A stretch of DNA of 39,966 nt from Spirochaetia bacterium (GCA_017535435.1 JAFXTY010000065.1:1-39966); one strand, 5' to 3'. Numbered from the stretch's first letter, positions 1 through 7,586 are shown. Translations and numbers: made by a program. Notes: generated by a model not told the origin, from the letters alone.

Positions 1-539
<539 letters not shown>

Positions 540-543
540 TCAC

Positions 544-572
544 AGTATAATGGAAACAGAATAAAAAGTTAA
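544..572 (-). promoter_or_regulatory. Candidate sigma70 promoter of the ABC-F gene
   Basis: On the minus strand TTAACT (567-572) and TATACT (544-549) are separated by 17 nt. The -35 overlaps the stop codon of the toxin gene. The expected transcription start, about 7 nt after the -10, falls on or next to the ATG at 536, so the message could be leaderless. The elements are seen; promoter activity is inferred. Confidence 0.5.
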
Positions 573-994
573 GCCCACTTCTCCAGAGAAAGGGAGCAGT
601 GTTGGGCAAAAATCTCAAAATCTTTTGTGTTGTCGGTTACCAGGATCAGATTGTTGGCAACCGCTATGGATGCAATCTGAGTATCTAGTATGGGAGTGGG
701 TTTTCCTAAAGGGATAAGCCTGCTGGTTATATCTGCATTGACCTTTGCCGCGTGGTCATCATATGGGACGATAGGGAAGGAGGGCTGCACATAGTTATGG
801 AGGAAGGAGATAAGCTTGTCCTTCTTGTGGCCATTGGGAAGCAGGGCAACGCCATTTAAAAGCTCAAACCATGTTATGCTGCTTATCGCACAAGTTCCGG
901 TGTGGAGCTCAAGCCCATTCAATACAGCTTCAGCAGGTTCTGGTCTGGTGCACTGGGAAATAATGTTTGTATCAAGGAGATAAATGGTTTTCAA
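569..994 (-). CDS. PIN-domain toxin (VapC-like ribonuclease) of a type II toxin-antitoxin pair
   Basis: A 141-residue PIN-domain protein. PIN toxins are Mg-dependent ribonucleases that cleave tRNA or rRNA and are neutralised by the partner antitoxin. The acidic residues expected for catalysis are visible: Asp in LLDTNIIS near the N-terminus, Glu in ITWFELLNG, Asp in PILDTQIAS and Asp in LVTDNTKDF, so the enzyme should be active. I place the start at TTG 994, overlapping the antitoxin stop as TTGA, with GGAG 8 nt upstream inside the antitoxin gene. The open frame extends 34 codons further upstream, but that stretch overlaps the antitoxin and is not PIN-like. The overlap and weak start codon suggest translational coupling that keeps toxin below antitoxin. 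Confidence 0.88.
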   Translation of the reverse strand: MKTIYLLDTNIISQCTRPEPAEAVLNGLELHTGTCAISSITWFELLNGVALLPNGHKKDKLISFLHNYVQPSFPIVPYDDHAAKVNADITSRLIPLGKPTPILDTQIASIAVANNLILVTDNTKDFEIFAQHCSLSLEKWA

Positions 995-1275
995 AACAGG
1001 TTCTCCTTTGGGATATACTTTTCCTTGTTGCGTCTGACAGTCCTCTCGAATTCGGTGTATTCCGCTTTGGTCAACCCTCCGGTCTCCTGTTTCCATCGGG
1101 TCAGCTGATCTATAAATGAAGGATGATAATTCTTTTTAAGCTCCTCGTATTCCTTCAAGCTGACAATGACTGCAGAGGTCTTTCCATACTTTGTTATCTC
1201 CACAACTTCGCCCTGTTCTGCCAGTGTCACATATTCGCTCAGCTTTGCCTTGACATCAAATAAAGGTACAGTCAT
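991..1275 (-). CDS. Phd/YefM-family antitoxin
   Basis: A 94-residue protein. Residues 1-60 match the Phd/YefM fold: short N-terminal strand (VPLFDVKAKLSEYV), then GEVVEITKYGKTSAVIVSLKEYEEL. The charged C-terminal tail (WKQETGG to KENLF) would be the disordered toxin-neutralising part. These proteins dimerise, bind an operator in their own promoter and inhibit the toxin encoded next. A strong AGGAGG lies just before the ATG. The stop overlaps the TTG start of the PIN toxin. Pairing a Phd/YefM antitoxin with a PIN toxin is a known mix-and-match arrangement. Confidence 0.9.
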   Translation of the reverse strand: MTVPLFDVKAKLSEYVTLAEQGEVVEITKYGKTSAVIVSLKEYEELKKNYHPSFIDQLTRWKQETGGLTKAEYTEFERTVRRNKEKYIPKENLF

Positions 1276-1295
1276 TGCCTCCTCCTTTTATGGTC

Positions 1296-1329
1296 ATTAT
1301 ATAGTCATATCCTGCTGGTTGTCAACCTG
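1296..1329 (-). promoter_or_regulatory. Toxin-antitoxin promoter with overlapping palindromic operator
   Basis: On the minus strand TTGACA (1320-1325) and TATAAT (1296-1301) are separated by 18 nt. A near-perfect 15-nt palindrome (1315-1329, core GGTTG-N-CAACC) covers the -35. This is where a Phd/YefM dimer or toxin-antitoxin complex would be expected to bind for autorepression. The sequence elements are seen; the operator role is inferred. Confidence 0.7.
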
Positions 1330-1332
1330 GCA

Positions 1333-1364
1333 ATAAAAAAGCCTCCAGATTGCTCTGGAGGCCT
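1333..1364 (-). terminator. Intrinsic terminator of the porin gene
   Basis: A 9-bp perfect stem (1341-1349 with 1354-1362, GCCTCCAGA arms) with a 4-nt loop is followed on the minus strand by six T. It lies 21 nt after the porin stop and insulates the toxin-antitoxin promoter just downstream. Confidence 0.9.
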
Positions 1365-1384
1365 GATTTCTAATAATGGTTAAA

Positions 1385-2587
1385 TTAGAAGTCGATCTTT
1401 GTTACGAAGTAGAGTCCGCCCTTGTCAGCAGCGAGCTTCTTTGTGTTAAGAGTTCTTGGAGTAACCTTTCCAGCTGCAGATGTAACATCTTCGTCAGCAT
1501 AGATGTAACCAAGCTTGTATACAACACCCTTGTCTGGTTTTACAACAACACCAGCTTCGAATGTCTGGAATGCCTTGTCTCCACAGCGTGCTTCTTTGTA
1601 GTCGCCGAATGCGAAACCAACACCTGCGTTAACTCCCAGCCAGTCAAGGAAGAAGTACTCAGCATCGATACCCATAAGAGCGAATGGAGAATAATTACCA
1701 TCTCCCCAGTAGTCTTCACCAAGCTGTCCAGCAGCAGATACGTTGATTGCTGCGCCGAATGCGTTGAATCCAACACCGAAGCCCCAAGCAGATCCTCTGT
1801 CATCGCCGTTTGTAGCGTTCAGGAAGTGACCACCAAGCTTGAAGTCCATGTCGCCGATAGCGAGGTCATACATAGCCTCAACACCGAACATGTTGATGTC
1901 TTTAACAAATGCATCATAGTAATAAGCCTCTAACCAGAGTGGGAGACCCATTGCATTGAAGTCGAAACCGGAACCAACGAGGAACTCAAAGTTCTTCTCG
2001 TAAGCAACACCGTCATCATTCCATGGATTACCATACTGGTCAACAGCATCGTCCTTGTAGGTAACTGTATCGAACTGCCATGCAACGTATGGCTGTACAA
2101 GTCCGTCTACGAAGCTAAGAGAAATCTTAGCACCGAAGTCTTTGGATGTAGCAGGGTCGCCAATGAATGGTGTGGAGTCTGCATTCTCATAGTTGAATCC
2201 TGTGAAGTCAACTGCATCGAATGTTTCCCAGCTGTTCAGACCGATGTCTGACTTGATTCCGATTCCGTCAAGGCCGAAGAATTTTCCCCAGTCTGTGATT
2301 ACGCGGAAATAGTTGAAAGAAGGAGTTCCTTCTGCAAAGTCATATCCTCTGCCATTCCAGGATCCATCTTCCTCAAGCTCAATTCTGATCTGAGAATAGT
2401 CGCCGATTGTACCCTTGAAGTCAACCTCTCCCTTGTCCCACAGGTCAACGAATGAGTTTGGATCGCCTGCGCCAACTTCTTTGAAACCATTAACCATGTA
2501 ATAGTCGAACTCGCCGAAGATTGTCATTTCTGCAAACATAGGTGCAGCGAGTACAAGTACCATTGCCAAAACTAAAAGTTTTTTCAT
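1385..2587 (-). CDS. Outer-membrane beta-barrel porin-like protein
   Basis: A 400-residue protein with a Sec signal peptide (MKKLLVLAMVLVLAAPMFA, cleavage expected after Ala19). The mature part is rich in alternating aromatic/polar strands and Gly-Asp turns. It ends in ...YFVTKIDF: a terminal Phe preceded by alternating hydrophobics is the usual recognition signal for BAM-dependent insertion into the outer membrane. No Cys lipobox and no other domain are seen. I infer a 14-18-strand porin or surface protein of the type common in spirochaetes; substrate unknown. It is monocistronic, with its own strong promoter, structured leader and terminator, and well-biased codons, all pointing to high expression. 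Confidence 0.8.
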   Translation of the reverse strand: MKKLLVLAMVLVLAAPMFAEMTIFGEFDYYMVNGFKEVGAGDPNSFVDLWDKGEVDFKGTIGDYSQIRIELEEDGSWNGRGYDFAEGTPSFNYFRVITDWGKFFGLDGIGIKSDIGLNSWETFDAVDFTGFNYENADSTPFIGDPATSKDFGAKISLSFVDGLVQPYVAWQFDTVTYKDDAVDQYGNPWNDDGVAYEKNFEFLVGSGFDFNAMGLPLWLEAYYYDAFVKDINMFGVEAMYDLAIGDMDFKLGGHFLNATNGDDRGSAWGFGVGFNAFGAAINVSAAGQLGEDYWGDGNYSPFALMGIDAEYFFLDWLGVNAGVGFAFGDYKEARCGDKAFQTFEAGVVVKPDKGVVYKLGYIYADEDVTSAAGKVTPRTLNTKKLAADKGGLYFVTKIDF

Positions 2588-2597
2588 TTTCTTTGTT

Positions 2598-2645
2598 CTC
2601 CTTTGTTTTGGGGGACCCGGACCTACAGCCCGAGTTTACTCCCCT
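2598..2645 (-). promoter_or_regulatory. Structured 5' leader and ribosome-binding site of the porin mRNA
   Basis: On the minus strand a GC-rich stem-loop (about 2610-2620 pairing with 2630-2645, ACTCGG/CCGGGT arms extended by GGGG/CCCC after a small bulge) sits directly upstream of AAAGGAG (2598-2604). Such 5' stems often stabilise abundant outer-membrane protein mRNAs; here that role is inferred. Confidence 0.45.
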
Positions 2646-2665
2646 CCAATTTATAATTCAGACAT

Positions 2666-2694
2666 AGTATAACATTCACGCAATATATTGGCAA
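2666..2694 (-). promoter_or_regulatory. Strong extended -10 promoter of the porin gene
   Basis: TTGCCA (2689-2694) and TATACT (2666-2671) are separated by 17 nt on the minus strand. A TG one base before the -10 makes it an extended -10 element. Upstream is an A/T-tract region resembling an UP element. Confidence 0.75.
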
Positions 2695-2762
2695 GTATTT
2701 TTTGAAAAAATTTTTTGCCCCTATTTTTGCCCGAATTTTCCCATATCCGGAATTATGTATAA

Positions 2763-3692
2763 TCAATCGGCATCCCCGCCGTATAACTTAACCCCCGGCG
2801 CTGACCTTATATATATAATGAGGAGATTTGTTCCGGGGAGTGTCTGCCTTACAAGGCCTGGAGTACTGTTTTTATCCATCTGACATCTTCTAGCTGCGTT
2901 AAGCCGAAGCACTTTGTCGATTATAAGAAAGCGGTCATGCATAGCTGTTGTGTATTTTATTTCCAAAGTGGGGTACTGACTGTTGAACTTGGCTTCATCA
3001 AGATTGGTTATAGAGGTATCAGATTTAGTATAAATAGTTACTTTTACACCATCCTTCTTTTTAGAAAGCCTTTCCAGTACTGATAAATCTATATAGTTGT
3101 CAATCAGTATTATTTCTTTTTGAGCTTTCTGGATAAGGTCTTGAAATATTATGTATGCATCAAAGATCTGCCCTTGGATAAAGATGCCTTGTTTGATTGG
3201 ATTAGGGGAAGAATCCAATACGTTAAAGATTTTTGAGAAGTTTTTATCATATTCCAAAAACTTTAAATCAACTTTGTTTTCAACAGTATTCAAGCGATTG
3301 ATAATATTCCCATTTTCTGCAAAAAATTGTCTCATCTTTTTGAACAGTCTGATCAGCTCTTTACTTTGTTTTACAGCCAAGTCACCTTTTAAAACAGTCA
3401 TAAGCATATATATGCCTTGTTCTGTGAAAGCATCGGGAAGGTATACTCGACCACCTTTCATCCCTCCTGTCTGCATTATCGAGGTGAAAAAATTGCACCT
3501 CGATAACTCTTCAACCTCTGTGTGTGTCAGCTGGAACATGAAATCTTCATCAAATTTTTCAATATTATTTCTGACTTGTCGGTTAAAGTTCTTGGTTTCA
3601 TATCCGTAAATCTCTGCCAAGTCCCTGTCCAGCATCACCTGCTGGCCCCTGATTACAACTATTTTGTTTTCTATATTCAGTAAATCATTCAT
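2763..3692 (-). CDS. ORF6N-domain (KilA-N-like) DNA-binding protein, C-terminus probably frameshifted
   Basis: ATG 3692 with GGAGG 6 nt upstream opens a 309-codon frame; the frame continues further upstream but only through terminator sequence. Residues about 5-95 form an ORF6N domain (IVVIRGQQVMLDRDLAEIYGYETKNFNRQVRNN..., then YLPDAFTEQGIYMLM), a DNA-binding module found in phage and mobile-element proteins and in chromosomal orphans. The second half (IFDAYIIFQDLIQKAQKEIILIDNYID, then TTAMHDRFLIID) resembles the PLD-like partner domain often fused to it. After FLIID the frame turns into low-quality sequence (AARRCQMDKNS... to the stop). The +1 frame over 2849-2915 instead reads KCFGLTQLEDVRWIKTVLQAL and stops, which looks like the original C-terminus. 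I infer a small out-of-frame deletion. Function unknown. Confidence 0.72.
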   Translation of the reverse strand: MNDLLNIENKIVVIRGQQVMLDRDLAEIYGYETKNFNRQVRNNIEKFDEDFMFQLTHTEVEELSRCNFFTSIMQTGGMKGGRVYLPDAFTEQGIYMLMTVLKGDLAVKQSKELIRLFKKMRQFFAENGNIINRLNTVENKVDLKFLEYDKNFSKIFNVLDSSPNPIKQGIFIQGQIFDAYIIFQDLIQKAQKEIILIDNYIDLSVLERLSKKKDGVKVTIYTKSDTSITNLDEAKFNSQYPTLEIKYTTAMHDRFLIIDKVLRLNAARRCQMDKNSTPGLVRQTLPGTNLLIIYIRSAPGVKLYGGDAD

Positions 3693-3801
3693 TCTGTTCC
3701 TCCATGAAAAATGATTTAACTGTACATACACAATTTTTTTTATTTTTGATTTGACTTTTGGGGAAAAAGTTTGAAAATTATTTTGCGGTGCACCTGGGCA
3801 C

Positions 3802-3828
3802 AAAAAAAAGCTGGCATAAAGCCAGCTC
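3802..3828 (-). terminator. Second terminator-like hairpin, downstream of a tRNA-Leu 3'-end copy
   Basis: A 7-bp stem (AGCTGGC 3809-3815 with GCCAGCT 3821-3827) has the same 5-nt loop as the genuine tRNA-Leu terminator, and eight T follow on the minus strand. It follows a partial copy of the tRNA 3' end, so tRNA end plus terminator appear to have been duplicated as a block. Confidence 0.75.
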
Positions 3829-3831
3829 ATT

Positions 3832-3992
3832 TTGTTTGCGGCGAAAAGGACTTGGCCTCCGGCCCGCCCCCAGTTCGCTTGATCCTCGCACCTGCTCGGC
3901 GCTCCTGGGTTTCAAGTCCTTTTCTTCAGTACACATAAACAAAAAAAGTCAGCATAAAGCTGACTTTCCTTGTTTGCGGCGAAAAGGACTTG
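3832..3992 (-). repeat. Direct repeat of the tRNA-Leu 3' end flanking a GC-rich palindromic element
   Basis: A 23-nt sequence is identical at 3832-3854 and 3970-3992; the second copy is the 3' end of the intact tRNA-Leu gene. The first copy is not part of a complete tRNA. It also forms the left arm of a 12-bp inverted repeat (GAAAAGGACTTG at 3843-3854, its complement at 3913-3924) enclosing 58 nt of much more GC-rich DNA. That DNA contains further nested arms (GGCC at 3854-3857 and 3861-3864; CCCAG 3869-3873 with CTGGG 3905-3909). It may be an integration-site scar, a decayed tandem tRNA or a palindromic repeat family; the sequence alone does not decide. Confidence 0.75.
3941..3967 (-). terminator. 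Terminator of tRNA-Leu
   Basis: Stem GTCAGC (3948-3953) with GCTGAC (3959-3964), extended by A-T pairs, a 5-nt loop, then a T-run on the minus strand, starting 8 nt after the tRNA 3' end. Confidence 0.85.
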
Positions 3993-4058
3993 AACCTTCA
4001 TGGAATTACTTCCATTAGCCCCTCAAGCTAACGTGTCTACCAATTTCACCATCGCCGC
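3975..4058 (-). tRNA. tRNA-Leu (anticodon GAG)
   Basis: An 84-nt cloverleaf on the minus strand. It has a perfect 7-bp acceptor stem (GCGGCGA/TCGCCGC), anticodon stem TTAGC/GCTAA with loop TTGAGGG giving anticodon GAG, a long variable arm (GGAAGTAATTCC) as expected for a class II leucine tRNA, a GGTTCAAGTCC T-arm and discriminator A. CCA is not encoded. It has its own promoter and terminator, so it is an independent unit. Confidence 0.95.
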
Positions 4059-4071
4059 AGGTAAAATACAC

Positions 4072-4099
4072 TATATAGAAATCGCCCTTGCGTTGTCAA
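4072..4099 (-). promoter_or_regulatory. Promoter of tRNA-Leu
   Basis: A consensus TTGACA (4094-4099) and TATATA (4072-4077) are separated by 16 nt on the minus strand, ending 13 nt before the tRNA. The pair lies in the short gap after pepF. Confidence 0.75.
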
Positions 4100-4110
4100 T
4101 AACTATACAG

Positions 4111-5916
4111 TCACTTTTTCATTAAATTTTCTATCTGGTCCAGGAGTCCGGCAAAGTAGTCTATAGCTTTCTCCACAGGCTCAGGAGTGCTCATGTCAAC
4201 TCCAGCTTTCTTAAGGGAATCCAGCGGATAGTTCCTGCCTCCGGAGCAGAGGAATTCCAGATACCGTTTACGCTCGGCCTCCCCGCCCCCCAGCACCATA
4301 TCGGCCAGCGCTACGGCTGCTGATATGCCTGTTGCATATTTATATACATAGAAAGCTCTGTAGAAGTGGGGTATGCGCAGCCCCTCCAGGTCGGCCTCTT
4401 CCGGCAGAACCACTCCAGGGCCGAAGTAGGCTTCCAGCAGTTTGCGGTACTCGCTGCGGAAAAGCTCCAGTGTAAGGGGCGCTCCCGATTCGCCCAGGGT
4501 ATGCACATTCTTCTCGAATTCGGCGAACATGGTCTGCCGGAAGGCGGTAGCCACGAAGTCGTCGGCCTGTTTGCCCGCCAGGTACAGCAGCATGCCGGGG
4601 TTGTCCGCATATTTTTTCATAAGATGCCGGGCCAGGAGCTGCTCGTTGAATGTTGATGCAGTCTCGGCCTCGAATATGGTGTAGTCGTAGTTCGGGAAGG
4701 GGTTTGACTTCACGCTGTACCAGGAGTGCATGGAGTGGCCTCCCTCATGGACCAGTGTAAAGAGATCCCGCAGCCTGTCTTCCTTATAGTTGAGGAGAAT
4801 ATATGGCCAGCCTGTGTAGACTCCGGCCGAGAATGCACCGGAGCGCTTTCCTTTGTTCTCATACTTGTCCACCCAGCCGCCAGTGAGTCCTTTCTTGAGC
4901 ACGCTGCAGTATTCCTGACCCAGCGGAGCCACTGCCTCGATGACTTCATCAACTGCCTCGTCGTAAGTGTGCTTCACTTCCACTGCAGATGTGAAAGGCA
5001 TGTATACATCATAGTGGGCCAGCTTGTCCAGGTTCAGGGCCTGCCGCTTAAGCTCGTAGTAGCGGTGCAGTACCGGGAACCGGCTGTGCATGGTTGCGAT
5101 AAGGTTGTCGTATACGCTCTGGGGCACGTTGTCCGGGCTTAATGCAGCCTCAAGTGCGCTGCCGTAGTTCCTTGCCTTTGCATTGAATATATCCAGCTGC
5201 ACATTCCCTGCATACAGGGCTGCGATTGTGTTCTTATGCTTGTCAAAACCCTTGTAGAACTGCTGATATGCCTTCTTGCGCAGGGTGCGGTCCTTGCTCT
5301 GCAGGAATGATGTGAATGTGGACTGTGTAAGAGGTTTTTCTTCACCGTTTTCGGTGATGGTGCCGAACTCCATGTCCACATCTGTAAGGGCCGAGAATGC
5401 CTTGTGGGCTGTCATGTCAGATTCGGAATGGAGCGCCAGAAGTTTCTCCTCTTTCTCGGAAAGGATGTGGGACTTCTGCCGCAGCAGCTTGGAAAGATAG
5501 ATTTTATAGTCGGCCAGCAGAGGGGACTGCATGAACTCTTTTATTTTATCATCATCAACAGCCTGGATCTCGGGCACCAGATAGCTGGTCTCGGCCTCGG
5601 CCTTTGTGGCTGCGGAAACGTAGAGCCCATACCGCTTCTGATTCTGGGGATCGCTGCCGTCGGTGGAGAACTGGAGCATTGCATAGCTGCCTGTCTTCTC
5701 TGCCAGTATCTGGAAGGATGTCATTGCCTTCAGGCATTCAGCAAGCTTTTCTGCACTCTGTCCCAGGGTCCCCTTGAACCGGGACAGGGTAGGAATGATG
5801 CTGTTCATATCGGCCAGTGCTTTTTCCCAATCGGCCTCGCTTGCAAAAAGGGAAGAAAGATCCCATTTGTCCTCTTTCTTTATCTGGTCCCGGGTTTTGA
5901 TCTCTGCACCTGCCAT
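4111..5916 (-). CDS. pepF: Oligoendopeptidase F (M3B family zinc metallopeptidase)
   Basis: A 601-residue cytoplasmic peptidase that hydrolyses short peptides, so it probably recycles oligopeptides. The zinc site is intact: H390-E391-G-G-H394, with the third ligand Glu expected in the downstream YTIFEAETAS segment (about residue 418). Length and the N-terminal DKWDLSSLF helix are typical for PepF. The ATG overlaps the rdgB stop by one base (TGATG), so the two are translationally coupled. It is the last gene of the SPFH-like / rdgB / pepF unit. No terminator hairpin is seen in the 52-nt gap before tRNA-Leu. Confidence 0.95.
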   Translation of the reverse strand: MAGAEIKTRDQIKKEDKWDLSSLFASEADWEKALADMNSIIPTLSRFKGTLGQSAEKLAECLKAMTSFQILAEKTGSYAMLQFSTDGSDPQNQKRYGLYVSAATKAEAETSYLVPEIQAVDDDKIKEFMQSPLLADYKIYLSKLLRQKSHILSEKEEKLLALHSESDMTAHKAFSALTDVDMEFGTITENGEEKPLTQSTFTSFLQSKDRTLRKKAYQQFYKGFDKHKNTIAALYAGNVQLDIFNAKARNYGSALEAALSPDNVPQSVYDNLIATMHSRFPVLHRYYELKRQALNLDKLAHYDVYMPFTSAVEVKHTYDEAVDEVIEAVAPLGQEYCSVLKKGLTGGWVDKYENKGKRSGAFSAGVYTGWPYILLNYKEDRLRDLFTLVHEGGHSMHSWYSVKSNPFPNYDYTIFEAETASTFNEQLLARHLMKKYADNPGMLLYLAGKQADDFVATAFRQTMFAEFEKNVHTLGESGAPLTLELFRSEYRKLLEAYFGPGVVLPEEADLEGLRIPHFYRAFYVYKYATGISAAVALADMVLGGGEAERKRYLEFLCSGGRNYPLDSLKKAGVDMSTPEPVEKAIDYFAGLLDQIENLMKK

Positions 5917-6515
5917 CAGTTCAGTTCCTTTGCCAGCGACTCTATGATAAGCTTCATCTTCCGGCCTGCTTTTCCCCGGTGGGACAGAACATTCTTCTCG
6001 TCATCGCTCATCTGGGCCACAGTCTTTCCTGCGGCAGGGATGTAGAGCACCGGGTCGTAGCCGAAGCCATTAGTTCCGGCAGGCTCATGGGCAATCTCTC
6101 CCTCCATGGTCTCTTGGGCCACAAAATAGCGGTATTCATTCATAACCAGCACCATGGAGCAGACGAAGAAGGCCCTCCGGTCCTTTATACCTTCCATATT
6201 TTTTAGAAGATATGCATTCTTCTCCGCATCGTTAAGCTTAAGTCCCTCTTTCATGCCATACCGGGCAGAATAGATTCCAGGATCGCCGTCAAGGGCAGGA
6301 ACAGAAAGACCGGAATCCTCGGCCAGCACCGGCTTCCCCACCAGCTTATGGAGGCACATTGCTTTGCCCAGTGCATTCTCGCAGTATGTAGTGCCTGTCT
6401 CGTCATAATCGTATTCAATACTAAGGTCTGCCGGTGTCAGGAACCTGTGCTCCGGCATGATCTGTGAAAGCTCTCTGATTTTATTCTTGTTCCCTGTTGC
6501 AACTAAAATATCCAT
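5916..6515 (-). CDS. rdgB: XTP/dITP diphosphatase (non-canonical purine NTP pyrophosphatase, HAM1/RdgB)
   Basis: A 199-residue house-cleaning enzyme that hydrolyses dITP, ITP and XTP to monophosphates, keeping deaminated purines out of DNA and RNA. Family motifs are present in order: TGNKNKIRE at the N-terminus (phosphate binding), AEDSGLSV near residue 66, SARYG, NGFGYDPVLYIP and SHRGKAGRKM near the C-terminus. It starts 7 nt after the SPFH-like gene and its stop overlaps the pepF start. Confidence 0.95.
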   Translation of the reverse strand: MDILVATGNKNKIRELSQIMPEHRFLTPADLSIEYDYDETGTTYCENALGKAMCLHKLVGKPVLAEDSGLSVPALDGDPGIYSARYGMKEGLKLNDAEKNAYLLKNMEGIKDRRAFFVCSMVLVMNEYRYFVAQETMEGEIAHEPAGTNGFGYDPVLYIPAAGKTVAQMSDDEKNVLSHRGKAGRKMKLIIESLAKELN

Positions 6516-6522
6516 AGGTGCC

Positions 6523-7350
6523 TCATTTTATGATGTCTTCGATATTCAATCCCTCGGGAAGCAGGCTCTCGTTCTTGGATTTGAAATATTCTATCAGGAT
6601 AGGATACTGGGTCAGAAGCTCGCCATACTTCTTGAGAAGCTCGATGCGCTGATCAATCTTGGCGTTGAAGTCTGTGGTCTCCTTCTCCTGCTGGGCAGCT
6701 ATCTCCTGTTTCTTCTCCTGGTTCTCCAGGTATTTTGCCTTTGCTGCCTTGTAAAGCTCTATGTCTGGGAATTTTGCCTCTATAGTGTCAAAGCTTATGA
6801 TCTCCACGTCGGAAAGCTGCTCTCCAATCCTTGCCTTGACCCCATCCTCCAGAGCCTTCTGGGAGAATGTGCTTCCAGACATTGCCTTTGTCATCTCCTC
6901 ACCCAGCAGCGATGCTGCTGCGTTCTGGATTTTCTCCTTCACATCGGCATAGAAAGAATCGAGGCCCCCATCTCCCAGAACACCTGATGTGGCCATGCCG
7001 TACAAAGAATCTTCCTTTATTTTATATGTGACTGCATATTTTACTGCGAATGAGAAATCTGGCTTGCCTGTCATCTCGGATGCATAAAGTTCTCCCGATG
7101 GAAGAGCCTGGGCCACCGATACCTCTGTGCTCTGTGTCTCCAGCTGATACATTTTCAGGGTATAGCTCTTTGGAACAAGCTTCTGCCATCTCCAGTTAAA
7201 CTTGCCGCTCTCCATGAATGCGGTGTCGTAGCCTGTGATAGTGGAGAATCCCAAGGCCACATTGTTCTCCGGTACCCGGATCCAGCCGAAATAGCCTACA
7301 ACTCCTGCAATAATAATAAGGAAAAACAACCAGAATATAAATTTTTTCAT
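6523..7350 (-). CDS. Membrane-anchored SPFH/band 7-like protein
   Basis: A 275-residue protein with one N-terminal membrane helix (about residues 4-22), then a beta-rich domain beginning IRVPENNVALGFSTITGYDT. This layout and the strand pattern resemble prohibitin/SPFH proteins, as does the Ala/Lys/Glu-rich coiled coil at about 195-240 (KAAKAKYLENQEKKQEIAAQQEKE). The assignment rests on architecture, not on a strong motif, so it is tentative; no enzymatic residues are recognised. It leads the unit with rdgB and pepF. SPFH proteins often scaffold membrane proteases, and the peptidase pepF lies two genes downstream, but PepF is cytosolic, so a functional link is speculative. Confidence 0.55.
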   Translation of the reverse strand: MKKFIFWLFFLIIIAGVVGYFGWIRVPENNVALGFSTITGYDTAFMESGKFNWRWQKLVPKSYTLKMYQLETQSTEVSVAQALPSGELYASEMTGKPDFSFAVKYAVTYKIKEDSLYGMATSGVLGDGGLDSFYADVKEKIQNAAASLLGEEMTKAMSGSTFSQKALEDGVKARIGEQLSDVEIISFDTIEAKFPDIELYKAAKAKYLENQEKKQEIAAQQEKETTDFNAKIDQRIELLKKYGELLTQYPILIEYFKSKNESLLPEGLNIEDIIK

Positions 7351-7371
7351 CAGTCACCTCGTTACTATTCA

Positions 7372-7400
7372 TATATAGCATGTATAAGGTTTTTGCACAA
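7372..7400 (-). promoter_or_regulatory. Promoter of the SPFH-like / rdgB / pepF unit
   Basis: On the minus strand TTGTGC (7395-7400), a 17-nt spacer ending in TGC, and TATATA (7372-7377) form an extended -10 promoter 22 nt before the start codon. GAGGTGA supplies the ribosome-binding site. Confidence 0.6.
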
Positions 7401-7586
7401 TTCCATAGGTCTAATATGATATTTTGTTATCAAATTTAATAAAAAAAGTTATTCCAGCTTTAAAAAATGCAGCTATATTTTCTCATTTTGCCCAAAAGAA
7501 AAACTAAAGAGGGAAAACTCCCTACTTGTTTTTATTCATAGAAACAAATTTTACCTCTCTATCCCCTTGTTATCAAAAAAAAATGT
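7401..7586. other. AT-rich divergent intergenic region
   Basis: This is the central part of the 294-nt gap between the divergent SPFH-like and dctP genes. It is strongly A/T-rich with no supportable gene. A short hairpin at 7510-7523 (AGGGA, 4-nt loop, TCCCT) is followed by a T-rich stretch on the plus strand. It could be a weak terminator of an unseen small RNA or chance. Confidence 0.5.

Noticed and set aside
1376-1933. Open frame antisense to the porin (185 codons)
   Set aside because: Begins in the porin stop region without a ribosome-binding site; Ser/Val/Cys-rich shadow sequence.
3693-3830. Upstream extension of the ORF6N gene to 3830
   Set aside because: It would translate terminator and tRNA-derived repeat sequence; ATG 3692 has a proper GGAGG.
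3832-3924. A second complete tRNA in the repeat element
   Set aside because: Only the 3' end matches; no D-arm, anticodon arm or acceptor 5' strand can be built.
3758-4018. Small plus-strand frame across the tRNA-Leu repeats
   Set aside because: It reads through terminators and antisense tRNA; no coding character.
7510-7523. Hairpin upstream of the dctP promoter as an operator or terminator
   Set aside because: Only 5 bp with no clear partner gene; could be chance in A/T-rich DNA.
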